Positions 1 to 5,662 of a stretch of DNA of 12,507 nt are shown one piece after another. The translations under genes were made by a program, and so were the position numbers. Under the pieces are notes generated by a model. It saw only the letters and a program-made list of their open reading frames with translations. It had not been told where the DNA came from and did no database searches. Within the stretch, counting starts at the first letter, position 1; every line of letters begins with the position of its first letter. Origin of the DNA: Gammaproteobacteria bacterium (GTDB lineage: Bacteria; Pseudomonadota; Gammaproteobacteria; DSM-16500); contig JABDEN010000049.1 of the NCBI GenBank assembly GCA_013287025.1, positions 1 through 12,507 of the forward strand, given 5' to 3'.

Positions 1-51
1 ATGAAATCGCCATGGAATAAAGGAAATATGGGTTTCTCTAAATTCTTTCAC
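1..51 (-). CDS. ftsI: FtsI / PBP3 (septal peptidoglycan transpeptidase), N-terminal 17 codons only
   Basis: This is a partial gene running off the left window edge. On the minus strand a GTG codon at 49-51 follows an AGGAG ribosome binding site by 5 nt. It opens a frame reading MKEFRETHISFIPWRFH with no stop up to base 1. The FI-x-WRF stretch matches the cytoplasmic segment just before the membrane helix of E. coli FtsI (NFISWRF). The gene begins 18 nt after the ftsL stop, the standard dcw order mraZ-rsmH-ftsL-ftsI. FtsI is the transpeptidase that cross-links septal peptidoglycan in the FtsQLBWI divisome. Family assignment rests on 17 residues plus context. The catalytic domain is outside the window. 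Confidence 0.82.
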   Translation of the reverse strand, partial: MKEFRETHISFIPWRFH

Positions 52-56
52 CTAAA

Positions 57-61
57 CTCCT
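57..61 (-). promoter_or_regulatory. Ribosome binding site of ftsI (sets a GTG start)
   Basis: AGGAG lies 5 nt upstream of the GTG at 49-51 on the minus strand, in the short gap after the ftsL stop. It is the main evidence that ftsI starts at this GTG, because no ATG lies in that frame within the window. Confidence 0.75.
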
Positions 62-69
62 CTCAAAAT

Positions 70-414
70 TTATTTTGGGAGAGCCACTTGAACAATTTTC
101 TTACCTTCGGGAAACATCATATCCAATTTTTTTTCTGCAAAATTTTGGATGCGTGCTTCAATCGTCATCGTGCTTCTTTCCAGTAATAATTGACCCCATT
201 CGACGTGTAACCTGTCGCGTTCCAGTACGAGCTTTTGCAAATCCGCATTTAATCTACGTGTTTCATTCGTCACATAGACTAAGCTCAAGGAAGAAACTAG
301 GATCAAAATAATGAAAATAAACACCATGAAGTGATATGGCGTGAAAAATACCGAAACAACCCAGCCACGCGATAACGCCCCTTGATGGTTCAGTAAACGT
401 GCTGCAGCATTCAT
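70..414 (-). CDS. ftsL: Cell division protein FtsL
   Basis: The 114-residue bitopic membrane protein is typical in length for FtsL (E. coli 121). It has a cytoplasmic N-terminus (residues 1-26), one membrane helix (about 27-48, rich in I/L/V/F) and a periplasmic heptad-like segment (about 50-85) with regularly spaced leucines, as expected for the coiled coil that pairs with FtsB. A short C-terminal tail follows. FtsL, with FtsB and FtsQ, links the early divisome to activation of FtsW/FtsI. The start ATG overlaps the rsmH stop by 4 nt (ATGA), implying translational coupling, and ftsI follows 18 nt after the stop. FtsL sequences diverge widely, so the call rests on topology, size and position between rsmH and ftsI; together these are strong. 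Confidence 0.93.
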   Translation of the reverse strand: MNAAARLLNHQGALSRGWVVSVFFTPYHFMVFIFIILILVSSLSLVYVTNETRRLNADLQKLVLERDRLHVEWGQLLLERSTMTIEARIQNFAEKKLDMMFPEGKKIVQVALPK

Positions 415-1364
415 GATATTTTTTCTCCTACGCGTAATACGGCAGATCGTGACCTTGGGTTATTTTCCATTTCACCCATTGAAGGTTTGATCGCTCGTCC
501 AATTCGTTTAAATTTCAGTACGGAATTCTCCTTTTTAATCGGTAATTTCGAAGGAAGCGCGATTCCTTGCTCTTCTTTCTGCATAAAATGTTTCACAATA
601 CGATCTTCTAAGGAATGAAAACTAATCACACAAAGACGACCGCCAATACGCAAAGCGTCGATGCATTGCGCTAAACCTTGTTCAAGATCACCAAGTTCGT
701 TATTAATTTTCATGCGAATGGCTTGAAAACTTTGCGTCGCGGGATTTTTGCCTTTTGGCCACGCAGGATGTGCTTTTTTAATAATTGCGCTTAAGGTTTC
801 TGTCGTGGTAATAGGATTTTCTGCGCGCGCTTTCACAATAGCATGCGCAATTTTTCGTGAAAAACGCTCTTCACCATATTCCCATAACACATTCGCTAAT
901 TCTTTTTCGGGAACGCGCGCGATCCATTGTGCTGCACTTTCGCCCTTGGAATTATCCATACGCATATCAAGTGCGCCATTTCGCATAAAACTAAATCCGC
1001 GTGCCGCATCATCCAATTGAGGGGAAGAAACGCCAAGATCGAATAAAATCCCGTCTACTTGTCCAAATAATTCTTGGTTCACGAGAAATCGTTTTAAATC
1101 GGCGAATGAACCTTGTTGAATGGAAAATCGTGCGTCTTTTGCAAAATATTTTTCAGCATATTGAATAGCATCAGGATCTTTATCAATACAAAATAATCGG
1201 CCATTTTCATTCAGGGCATCTAGCAATGCTTTAGAATGGCCGCCACGTCCAAATGTGGCATCCACATAGAAACCATCCGGCTTAATCGCAAGTTGCGAAA
1301 GCACTTCCTTCATCAGAACCGGTTGATGCATGTCTATCATTTCATTCATTCGAACTGCCACCAT
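411..1364 (-). CDS. rsmH: 16S rRNA m4C1402 methyltransferase RsmH (MraW)
   Basis: This 317-residue protein is an S-adenosylmethionine-dependent methyltransferase that adds the N4-methyl group to C1402 in the decoding centre of 16S rRNA. The SAM-binding loop is DATFGRGGHS (residues 35-44). Further family signatures are FDLGVSSPQLD (108-118), the GFSFMRNGALDMRMD block after it, ISFHSLEDRIVK (247-258) and NPRSRSAVLR (302-311). Length and motif order match E. coli RsmH (313). I took the first ATG (1362-1364), which has a GGA 7-8 nt upstream. Later Met codons (residues 6, 9 and 12) are possible, since conservation begins near HQPVLMKEVL. It lies 12 nt after mraZ and overlaps ftsL by 4 nt, so it is part of the dcw operon. 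RsmI, which 2'-O-methylates the same nucleotide, is also in this window. Confidence 0.97.
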   Translation of the reverse strand: MVAVRMNEMIDMHQPVLMKEVLSQLAIKPDGFYVDATFGRGGHSKALLDALNENGRLFCIDKDPDAIQYAEKYFAKDARFSIQQGSFADLKRFLVNQELFGQVDGILFDLGVSSPQLDDAARGFSFMRNGALDMRMDNSKGESAAQWIARVPEKELANVLWEYGEERFSRKIAHAIVKARAENPITTTETLSAIIKKAHPAWPKGKNPATQSFQAIRMKINNELGDLEQGLAQCIDALRIGGRLCVISFHSLEDRIVKHFMQKEEQGIALPSKLPIKKENSVLKFKRIGRAIKPSMGEMENNPRSRSAVLRVGEKIS

Positions 1365-1376
1365 AAATATTCCATT

Positions 1377-1835
1377 TTACAATGACAAAGATTTTAACTC
1401 ATCTGGCAATTGCGCATCATCTAACAAAGATTCTTCGCTTAGCCATTCTTCACGACGCGCTTGCCAGAGAGCATCATCCCACAATTCAAATTTTTGCCCC
1501 TGTCCCACTAAAACTGCAATCTTTGTTAATCCAGCGTATTCGCGCAATAAATGCGGTAAAAGAATACGTCCACTCTTATCCAACTCACATTCGGTCGCAT
1601 GACCGATAAGTAAACGTTGAATTCGACGAGCTTTACTGTTAAAACTAGGTAAGGCGGTGAGCTTGTTTTCGATCGCTTCCCAAGCCGTGAATGGATATAA
1701 CAATAAGCAGCGTTCCTCAGTGTCAATGGTAATCACAATATGTCCATTGTCGCCTTTTAAACTTTCACGATAGCGCGTCGGCATAATGATTCTGCCTTTG
1801 GCATCGATGTTAATGGCGTTCACACCTCGAAACAT
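1377..1835 (-). CDS. mraZ: Transcriptional regulator MraZ
   Basis: This is the first gene of the dcw cluster, encoding a DNA-binding protein of the AbrB-like fold that represses its own operon through repeated boxes in the promoter. From the ATG at 1833-1835 it encodes 152 residues starting MFRGVNAINIDAKGR, the usual MraZ N-terminus and length. The two family DxxxR signatures, one per half, are DAKGR (11-15) and DKSGR (86-90). An in-frame ATG 26 codons upstream would add residues unlike the family and would cover the promoter and boxes. The chosen ATG has a GAGGG ribosome binding site 4-5 nt upstream. Four candidate MraZ boxes lie 65-98 bp upstream of the start codon. Transcription likely continues through rsmH, ftsL and ftsI. 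Confidence 0.96.
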   Translation of the reverse strand: MFRGVNAINIDAKGRIIMPTRYRESLKGDNGHIVITIDTEERCLLLYPFTAWEAIENKLTALPSFNSKARRIQRLLIGHATECELDKSGRILLPHLLREYAGLTKIAVLVGQGQKFELWDDALWQARREEWLSEESLLDDAQLPDELKSLSL

Positions 1836-1893
1836 ATTACCCTCACTTTTTGCGTTGCGCTTTTTTGACAAAATTGCGCTTTTCATACCTAAG

Positions 1894-1902
1894 AATATAC
1901 CA
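1894..1902 (-). promoter_or_regulatory. Candidate extended -10 promoter of mraZ
   Basis: On the minus strand the string TGGTATATT fits an extended -10 element (TGnTATAAT). It would place the transcript start about 50 nt before the mraZ ATG. No good -35 hexamer is visible at 16-18 bp, as is common for extended -10 promoters. The TG of the element is part of the most promoter-proximal MraZ box, so MraZ binding there would cover the promoter. This is an inference from sequence only. Confidence 0.45.
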
Positions 1903-1933
1903 CAATCCCCCACAATAAACCACTTTAAACCAC
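1900..1933 (-). promoter_or_regulatory. MraZ-box array: four GTGG repeats at 10-bp period
   Basis: Read on the minus strand, four GTGG cores (plus-strand CCAC at 1900-1903, 1910-1913, 1920-1923 and 1930-1933) are spaced exactly 10 bp apart, so they face the same side of the helix. Each is followed by six A/T-rich or G-containing bases. Known MraZ sites upstream of mraZ in E. coli and other bacteria are tandem TGGG-type boxes separated by about one helical turn. Here three boxes read TGGT and one TGGG. The array overlaps the likely mraZ promoter, matching autoregulation. Confidence 0.8.
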
Positions 1934-1994
1934 AAAATGGCGCTAAAAATGGGATTAGGGATAATACTAAACAGGTTGGGGGAAGATAATTTAA

Positions 1995-2077
1995 CCGTCG
2001 TCCCGCGATTTATTCGCGGGATCCAGAAAGCCCCACGAGGTTGCTCTGGATCCCGCGGACAAGCCGCGGGACGACGG
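1995..2077. repeat. GC-rich double-hairpin repeat, copy 1
   Basis: This 83-bp palindromic element begins CCGTCGTCCCGCG and ends CGCGGGACGACGG. Each arm also holds its own small hairpin: the left is CCCGCGA-TTTAT-TCGCGGG and the right CCCGCGG-ACAAG-CCGCGGG. The arms are followed or preceded by GGATCCAG/CTGGATCC around a central spacer. It lies in the gap between mraZ's upstream region and the 3' end of rnpB, starting 19 nt past the RNase P RNA end. There it could act as a transcription barrier or terminator for rnpB. It is much richer in GC than its flanks. It shares its first 38 bases with copy 4. Confidence 0.95.
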
Positions 2078-2095
2078 AGATGATCTAAATGAGAA

Positions 2096-2457
2096 GAGCT
2101 CACCAATAAGCCGGGTTCTGTCGTGGACAGTCATTTATCTAGGATAATTGTCACCAAGTACCTCAAGCGACCTACCCGAGCTTCGGTGTGGGCACACATA
2201 AGATGATTTGCATCATCTTTAAAGCTCCTATTTGGTCTTGCTCCAAGTGGGGTTTACCATGCCACAATTGTTGCCAATTGCGCGGTGCGCTCTTACCGCA
2301 CCTTTTCACCCTTACCTCAAAAATCGAGGCGGTTTATTTTCTGTGGCACTTTCCGTAGGTTCACACCTCCCAGGCGTTACCTGGCACTTTGCCCGATGGA
2401 GCCCGGACTTTCCTCCATTTTAAGAAAACTTAAAACAGCGACTGTCTCGGTAAGCTC
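2096..2457 (-). ncRNA. rnpB: RNase P RNA (M1 RNA, type A)
   Basis: This is the catalytic RNA that removes 5' leaders from tRNA precursors. The minus strand carries the universal blocks: GACAGUCGC near the 5' end, GAGGAAAGUCCGGGC (P4 5' strand), GCCAGGUAACGCCUGG (P7-P10 region), GGUAAGGGUGAAA with GGUGCGGUAAGAGCGCACC (P11-P14), GGGUAGG (holds the GGU that pairs with tRNA RCCA), GAUGAAUGACUG-like GAUAAAUGACUG, and ACGACAGAACCCGGCUUA near the 3' end. Ends were set by the perfect P1 helix GAGCUUACC/GGUGAGCUC (one G-U pair). At about 362 nt it is a little shorter than E. coli's 377: P3 is reduced to a 7-bp UUUUAAG/CUUAAAA stem and P12 is short. Small apparent ORFs over it are artefacts. Confidence 0.97.
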
Positions 2458-2464
2458 AACGCGC

Positions 2465-2473
2465 ATCATATCA
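2465..2473 (-). promoter_or_regulatory. Extended -10 promoter of rnpB, overlapping an upstream stop codon
   Basis: On the minus strand TGATATGAT matches an extended -10 (TGnTATAAT). It ends 7 nt before base 2457, the 5' end predicted from the P1 helix. No TTGACA-like -35 is seen at 16-18 bp, consistent with the extended type. The TGA stop of the preceding gene (2466-2468) lies inside the hexamer, so the promoter is embedded in coding sequence. Confidence 0.6.
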
Positions 2474-3530
2474 TATTCTGTTTGGATGAATACTGCTTTT
2501 CCTCAGGTTTTTTGATGTTTTTAAAAAGATGCCCATAATCCGCCGCATAATTCACTATCATGTCAATTAATACGGTAGGTTGTGTGGTTTCTTCTAAAAA
2601 GATTTCATTCGCATAAGAATGTTTTAAAATTTTATCGTCTAAAAATAAAAAATTTCCGCTTTCTAAAACCGCAACAACACGATTATTTTCTGAAATATTT
2701 AATTCGATAATGGGTTCTTTTGCTTTGATATCAATTTCCCGAACTTGAAGCGTTTCGCTATGAATGACATATAAATTTTTATCTGCAGCTCTTCCTAAAA
2801 CAATTTTACTATCGGGTAATAATAACCATTCCTCGAAGAACACGTTAAAAGAAACTTGCTTCTGAAGATCAATGAGAAGGTTCCTTTGACTTTTTGAAAT
2901 TGAGTAAATTATTAATTCGCCAGTCTTAGCTTGCGCGAGAAATTGGTCATTGGTTAATACACATATTTTTTTTAGATATAAAGAAGAAGATAAAGTACTG
3001 ATGAGAGAACTGCCGCCAAAATGCAATATTTCAACTTCACCTCTCCCCGATAGCTTAGATAAGCCCATCATATATTCATGATTAAGCGGAACAAAATCGC
3101 TTGCACCATGCACTATGCCCGAATAAGTGGCACTCCATTCTTTTAAATTAGTGGTAATCATTCCTAAGCATGAAAACCCGAAAAATTTATTATTCATAAA
3201 CACCATTTGCGAAACCGCATACGGAATTTGCAAAGGCTCTTCTAATTTATCAACATGCATTAATGCCGTTTGTCCGGGAAAAAATGTATCATGTATTAAT
3301 CCTGTGATAGCATTACGTCTTGCACGCGGATCGCGCGGGGGATCAACATTACGCTGCGTAAAAACAACATAGGGCTGATTTTTTATTTGAAGTAAATCAA
3401 TATCTTTTCCCTGCCACTCTTTTACTATTCGATTTTTTTCATCACAGATAAGAGCGCGGTCATTTAATACAATAGCCTTTCGGTTTTCAGATATAAAAAA
3501 TATTTTTTTTATTTTTGATCGGTCAAACAT
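2466..3530 (-). CDS. Uncharacterised beta-strand-rich (possibly propeller-like) protein A, with C-terminal helix motif
   Basis: I do not recognise a named family. The 354-residue protein has no signal peptide or membrane helix and should be cytosolic or secreted by a non-Sec route. Residues about 1-310 are a chain of short hydrophobic beta strands separated by polar turns with recurring G/N/D (for example QFLAQAKTGELIIYS at 196-210 and VVAVLESGNFLFLDD at 285-299), which suggests a propeller-type fold. The C-terminal segment PTVLIDMIVNYAA (318-330) followed by a lysine-rich tail recurs in the adjacent gene product as PHVLADIIAKYAG, so the two are paralogues with one architecture. Its ATG overlaps the upstream gene's stop by 8 nt (ATGTTTGA), with AAGGA 7 nt before, so translation is probably coupled. 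A host-directed effector role is possible but unproven. Confidence 0.7.
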   Translation of the reverse strand: MFDRSKIKKIFFISENRKAIVLNDRALICDEKNRIVKEWQGKDIDLLQIKNQPYVVFTQRNVDPPRDPRARRNAITGLIHDTFFPGQTALMHVDKLEEPLQIPYAVSQMVFMNNKFFGFSCLGMITTNLKEWSATYSGIVHGASDFVPLNHEYMMGLSKLSGRGEVEILHFGGSSLISTLSSSLYLKKICVLTNDQFLAQAKTGELIIYSISKSQRNLLIDLQKQVSFNVFFEEWLLLPDSKIVLGRAADKNLYVIHSETLQVREIDIKAKEPIIELNISENNRVVAVLESGNFLFLDDKILKHSYANEIFLEETTQPTVLIDMIVNYAADYGHLFKNIKKPEEKQYSSKQNMI

Positions 3531-4542
3531 TTGAATGTCCTTTTTTTATTGTTGTTTGTTGTAAATCTAGTTCTGGATCTTTTTTTGGAGATTTTTCAAA
3601 AAAACTGATGCCTGCATATTTTGCAATGATATCTGCTAATACATGTGGGTAAAATACATCATCATATAATCTTCTGGCAATATTTTTAGAACTCCAGTGT
3701 CGGGTCAAATCAAGGGAGCTTCCATCAGAAAAAATAACCAATAATTGATTTTTTGTTGTTAGAAAAATATCATCAATTTTTTTCGGGAAATTAGTATCAA
3801 TTTTATGAAAACATATATCTTCCAGTGATGTATAAAAAACTTCGCCAGCATTCGTCAATATCACCACCATTTCTGATTCAGGAAAAAATATATTATTTTT
3901 ACATTCCAATAATGCATCATGTGAATTTTCTTTTAATATTTGCGGTGTGGTGTGGGTTTTTTGGTATAACTTCCAGTGAGACGAAGCATCACTTTTCATT
4001 TGCGCCAAAAATCTTTTCTGGTCAATCCTAATGACTGATTCAAATTGATCAATACTAAAATGAAAATCGCAGCGCAATGACTCTGGAACGACAGAATGAT
4101 AAGTGGCGGGTTTTCCTGCATATAATGCCATAAAAGCATTATCAGCTACTGCAACCAATTCTTTTAATATTTCACGCTGCAGTGTAAAAACAGTAGAGGA
4201 ATGTATTTTCAAATTATACAAAACTACTGTTTTGCCTGAAATGCCTATCAGTATTTCATTTTTTAAATATAAAGATTTTTTCGATAATGGCACCTCGATT
4301 ATTGCAATTACTTTTAAACGCTTCATGTCAATGAGCGAAGTTTTACCTATCGGAACGGTAGCATTATCTGAAGAGGTTTCAACATAAGCAAGTAGCTCAC
4401 TATTCTTAATTCGAAATACATCGCACAAACTTCCCTTTTGTTTTAATTTTATTTGGGCCTTGGTTTCGTTATTTTTGACAATAATGTTATTTTGATAAAA
4501 TTCAACATGAGAATTTTGATCGAGAAAAAGCTGACGTAACAT
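3523..4542 (-). CDS. Uncharacterised beta-strand-rich (possibly propeller-like) protein B, paralogue of protein A
   Basis: This 339-residue protein has no recognised family. Like its downstream neighbour it lacks a signal peptide or membrane span, and it is built mainly of short beta strands (for example TVVLYNLKI at 105-113, MVVILTNAGEVFYTSL at 225-240, QLLVIFSDGSSLDLT at 266-280). It ends with PHVLADIIAKYAG (299-311) and a charged tail. Shared features with protein A are FLAQ in the middle (178-181 here, 197-200 there), a last strand with a D/S-G turn, then the P-x-VL-x-D-x-I-x-x-YA helix. The two-gene operon looks like a tandem duplication that has diverged strongly. The start has AAGGG 7 nt upstream. 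Only about 56 bp separate it from the nested palindrome at 4599-4766. The fold assignment is inference from strand pattern. Confidence 0.7.
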   Translation of the reverse strand: MLRQLFLDQNSHVEFYQNNIIVKNNETKAQIKLKQKGSLCDVFRIKNSELLAYVETSSDNATVPIGKTSLIDMKRLKVIAIIEVPLSKKSLYLKNEILIGISGKTVVLYNLKIHSSTVFTLQREILKELVAVADNAFMALYAGKPATYHSVVPESLRCDFHFSIDQFESVIRIDQKRFLAQMKSDASSHWKLYQKTHTTPQILKENSHDALLECKNNIFFPESEMVVILTNAGEVFYTSLEDICFHKIDTNFPKKIDDIFLTTKNQLLVIFSDGSSLDLTRHWSSKNIARRLYDDVFYPHVLADIIAKYAGISFFEKSPKKDPELDLQQTTIKKGHSNV

Positions 4543-4619
4543 ATATAACCCTTATTTATTATTATTTAAAACACACTGCCGCAGAATGAAAAAGCTCATG
4601 TCATGCCAGCATGCTTTTA

Positions 4620-4745
4620 CAGAGGTATCTACACAAGTCAAATAAACTCGTCGTCCCGCGGCTTGTCCGCGGGATCCAGAAAGCCTTAATGTCGCTCTGG
4701 ATCCCGCGAACAAGTCGCGGGACGACGGTTGTGTAGATACCTCTG
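4620..4745. mobile_element. Miniature inverted-repeat element (MITE-like), 126 bp, 17-bp perfect TIRs, 9-bp target duplication
   Basis: The ends CAGAGGTATCTACACAA (4620-4636) and TTGTGTAGATACCTCTG (4729-4745) are perfect 17-bp terminal inverted repeats. They are flanked by direct repeats of ATGCTTTTA (4611-4619 and 4746-4754). Perfect TIRs plus a 9-bp duplication are the signature of cut-and-paste transposition by a DDE transposase, here with no coding capacity, so a source element elsewhere must have mobilised it. Nine-base duplications are typical of several IS families (IS4 and some IS5 members), but I cannot name the family from the TIR alone. Its interior is mostly copy 2 of the double-hairpin repeat. 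A degenerate right end (15 of 17) is seen beside copy 4. Confidence 0.85.
4649..4727. repeat. GC-rich double-hairpin repeat, copy 2 (inside the MITE-like element)
   Basis: This 79-bp copy begins CGTCGTCCCGCGG and ends CGCGGGACGACG. The left mini-hairpin is CCCGCGG-CTTGT-CCGCGGG and the right CCCGCGA-ACAAG-TCGCGGG. The right one carries a paired G-to-A and C-to-T change relative to copies 1, 3 and 4, keeping the 7-bp stem. It sits asymmetrically in the element: 12 nt from the left TIR but 1 nt from the right TIR. Confidence 0.93.
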
Positions 4746-4778
4746 ATGCTTTTAGCTGGCATGACAGATTCCCATTAA

Positions 4779-5624
4779 TTATTTTTTCAACACCAACGCC
4801 CTTCCATAAACCTCATTTTTTTTCTGACCTGTAATTTTCGCCGTTAATTCTACGGCTTGTTTTAAAGGTAAATCATCTAACAATATTTTCAAAATCTCTT
4901 CATTCGCCACATGATTTTCATATGAAAATTCAAGAATGCCTTTCACCAATAAAACAATTTCCCCCCGCTCACGATACCTATCTTCTTTAATCCATTTTTG
5001 CAATTCCGTCAATGGTGCCGCGTGAATCGTTTCATAAATTTTGGTGAGCTCGCGCGCTAACACACATTCCCGATCTTTGCCAAAAGTGGTTTCCATATCT
5101 TCTAACAAATCAGCAATACGATGTGGTGCTTCATAAAAAATAATGGTTCGCGTTTCATTTTTTAATGCATCTAATCTATCTCGTCTGACTTTTCCTTTCA
5201 CAGGTAAAAAACCTTCAAAAACAAATCGATCGGTCGGGAGCCCTGAGGCACTCAATGCCGCGATGGCGGCACACGGACCAGGAATTGGGACGACTTGAAT
5301 ACCCGCCTCTCTTACCATCTGTACAAGATGTGCACCTGGATCCGAAATGAGAGGCGTCCCCGCATCGCTGATGAGCGCAATCGATTCGCCATTTTTTAAG
5401 AATTCCAACAGAGAAGTTGCACGCGTACGCTCGTTATGTTCGTGCAGGGAAATAAGCGGTTTTTGGATTGAAAAATGTCGTAATAATGGTAAACTATGAC
5501 GCGTATCTTCAGACGCGATGCGATCAACATCCTTCAAGATCGAGACCGCACGGAAGCTCATATCTTGTAAATTACCGAGCGGTGTTGCAACAATATACAA
5601 AGTACCGAATTGATTGGTGTTCAT
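4779..5624 (-). CDS. rsmI: 16S rRNA 2'-O-ribose C1402 methyltransferase RsmI
   Basis: This 281-residue enzyme uses S-adenosylmethionine to methylate the 2'-OH of C1402 in 16S rRNA, completing m4Cm1402 together with RsmH. It belongs to the tetrapyrrole-methylase (YraL) fold. Visible signatures are TPLGN (14-18), SEDTRHS (38-44), ISDAGTPLISDPG (85-97), IPGPCAAIAALSASGLP (114-130), FEGFLP and FYEAPHR in the middle. Length matches E. coli RsmI (286). It is divergent from lpoA with only about 38 bp between start codons, the same arrangement as E. coli yraL/yraM. The spacer has TATGAT- and TATCAT-like -10 strings but no clear -35, so promoters are not called. The ribosome binding site is weak. The stop is followed 13 nt later (coordinate 4766) by the nested palindrome. 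Confidence 0.97.
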   Translation of the reverse strand: MNTNQFGTLYIVATPLGNLQDMSFRAVSILKDVDRIASEDTRHSLPLLRHFSIQKPLISLHEHNERTRATSLLEFLKNGESIALISDAGTPLISDPGAHLVQMVREAGIQVVPIPGPCAAIAALSASGLPTDRFVFEGFLPVKGKVRRDRLDALKNETRTIIFYEAPHRIADLLEDMETTFGKDRECVLARELTKIYETIHAAPLTELQKWIKEDRYRERGEIVLLVKGILEFSYENHVANEEILKILLDDLPLKQAVELTAKITGQKKNEVYGRALVLKK

Positions 5625-5662
5625 AGGTTATCATTCACTTTAAACGAGAGATCATAACATTG

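Larger units (their letters stand above)
4599..4766. repeat. Host palindrome split by an insertion (arms 4599-4610 and 4755-4766)
   Basis: The outer arms TGTCATGCCAGC and GCTGGCATGACA are perfect 12-bp inverted repeats. The 9-base string ATGCTTTTA follows the left arm (4611-4619) and also precedes the right arm (4746-4754). Removing the insert and one copy of the 9-mer restores a perfect hairpin with a 12-bp stem and a 9-base loop, so the present structure is best read as that hairpin interrupted in its loop. It begins 13 nt past the rsmI stop, where a hairpin could have served as a terminator. A related right arm (TTTAGCCTGGCATGATA) occurs at 11211-11227. Confidence 0.85.

Noticed and set aside
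1836..1913. 26-codon N-terminal extension of mraZ
   Set aside because: The family begins at MFRG with a good ribosome binding site; the extension would cover the promoter and first MraZ boxes.
1843..2106. Minus-strand ORF of 87 residues over repeat copy 1 and the mraZ boxes
   Set aside because: It spans the palindrome and the mraZ control region and has no family similarity; mraZ itself explains the coding downstream.
2161..2240. Suspicion that the RNase P RNA lacks the tRNA CCA-binding GGU
   Set aside because: On recounting against the E. coli numbering, the GGU lies in GGGUAGG, which is present (rev. complement of 2171-2177).
2232..2515. Two overlapping plus-strand ORFs of 63 and 76 residues
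   Set aside because: They lie on the antisense of the highly conserved RNase P RNA and its promoter; their openness reflects RNA sequence constraints, not protein coding.
5625..5662. Divergent promoters between rsmI and lpoA
   Set aside because: TATGAT and TATCAT strings are present, but no -35 or extended -10 context could be supported on either strand.
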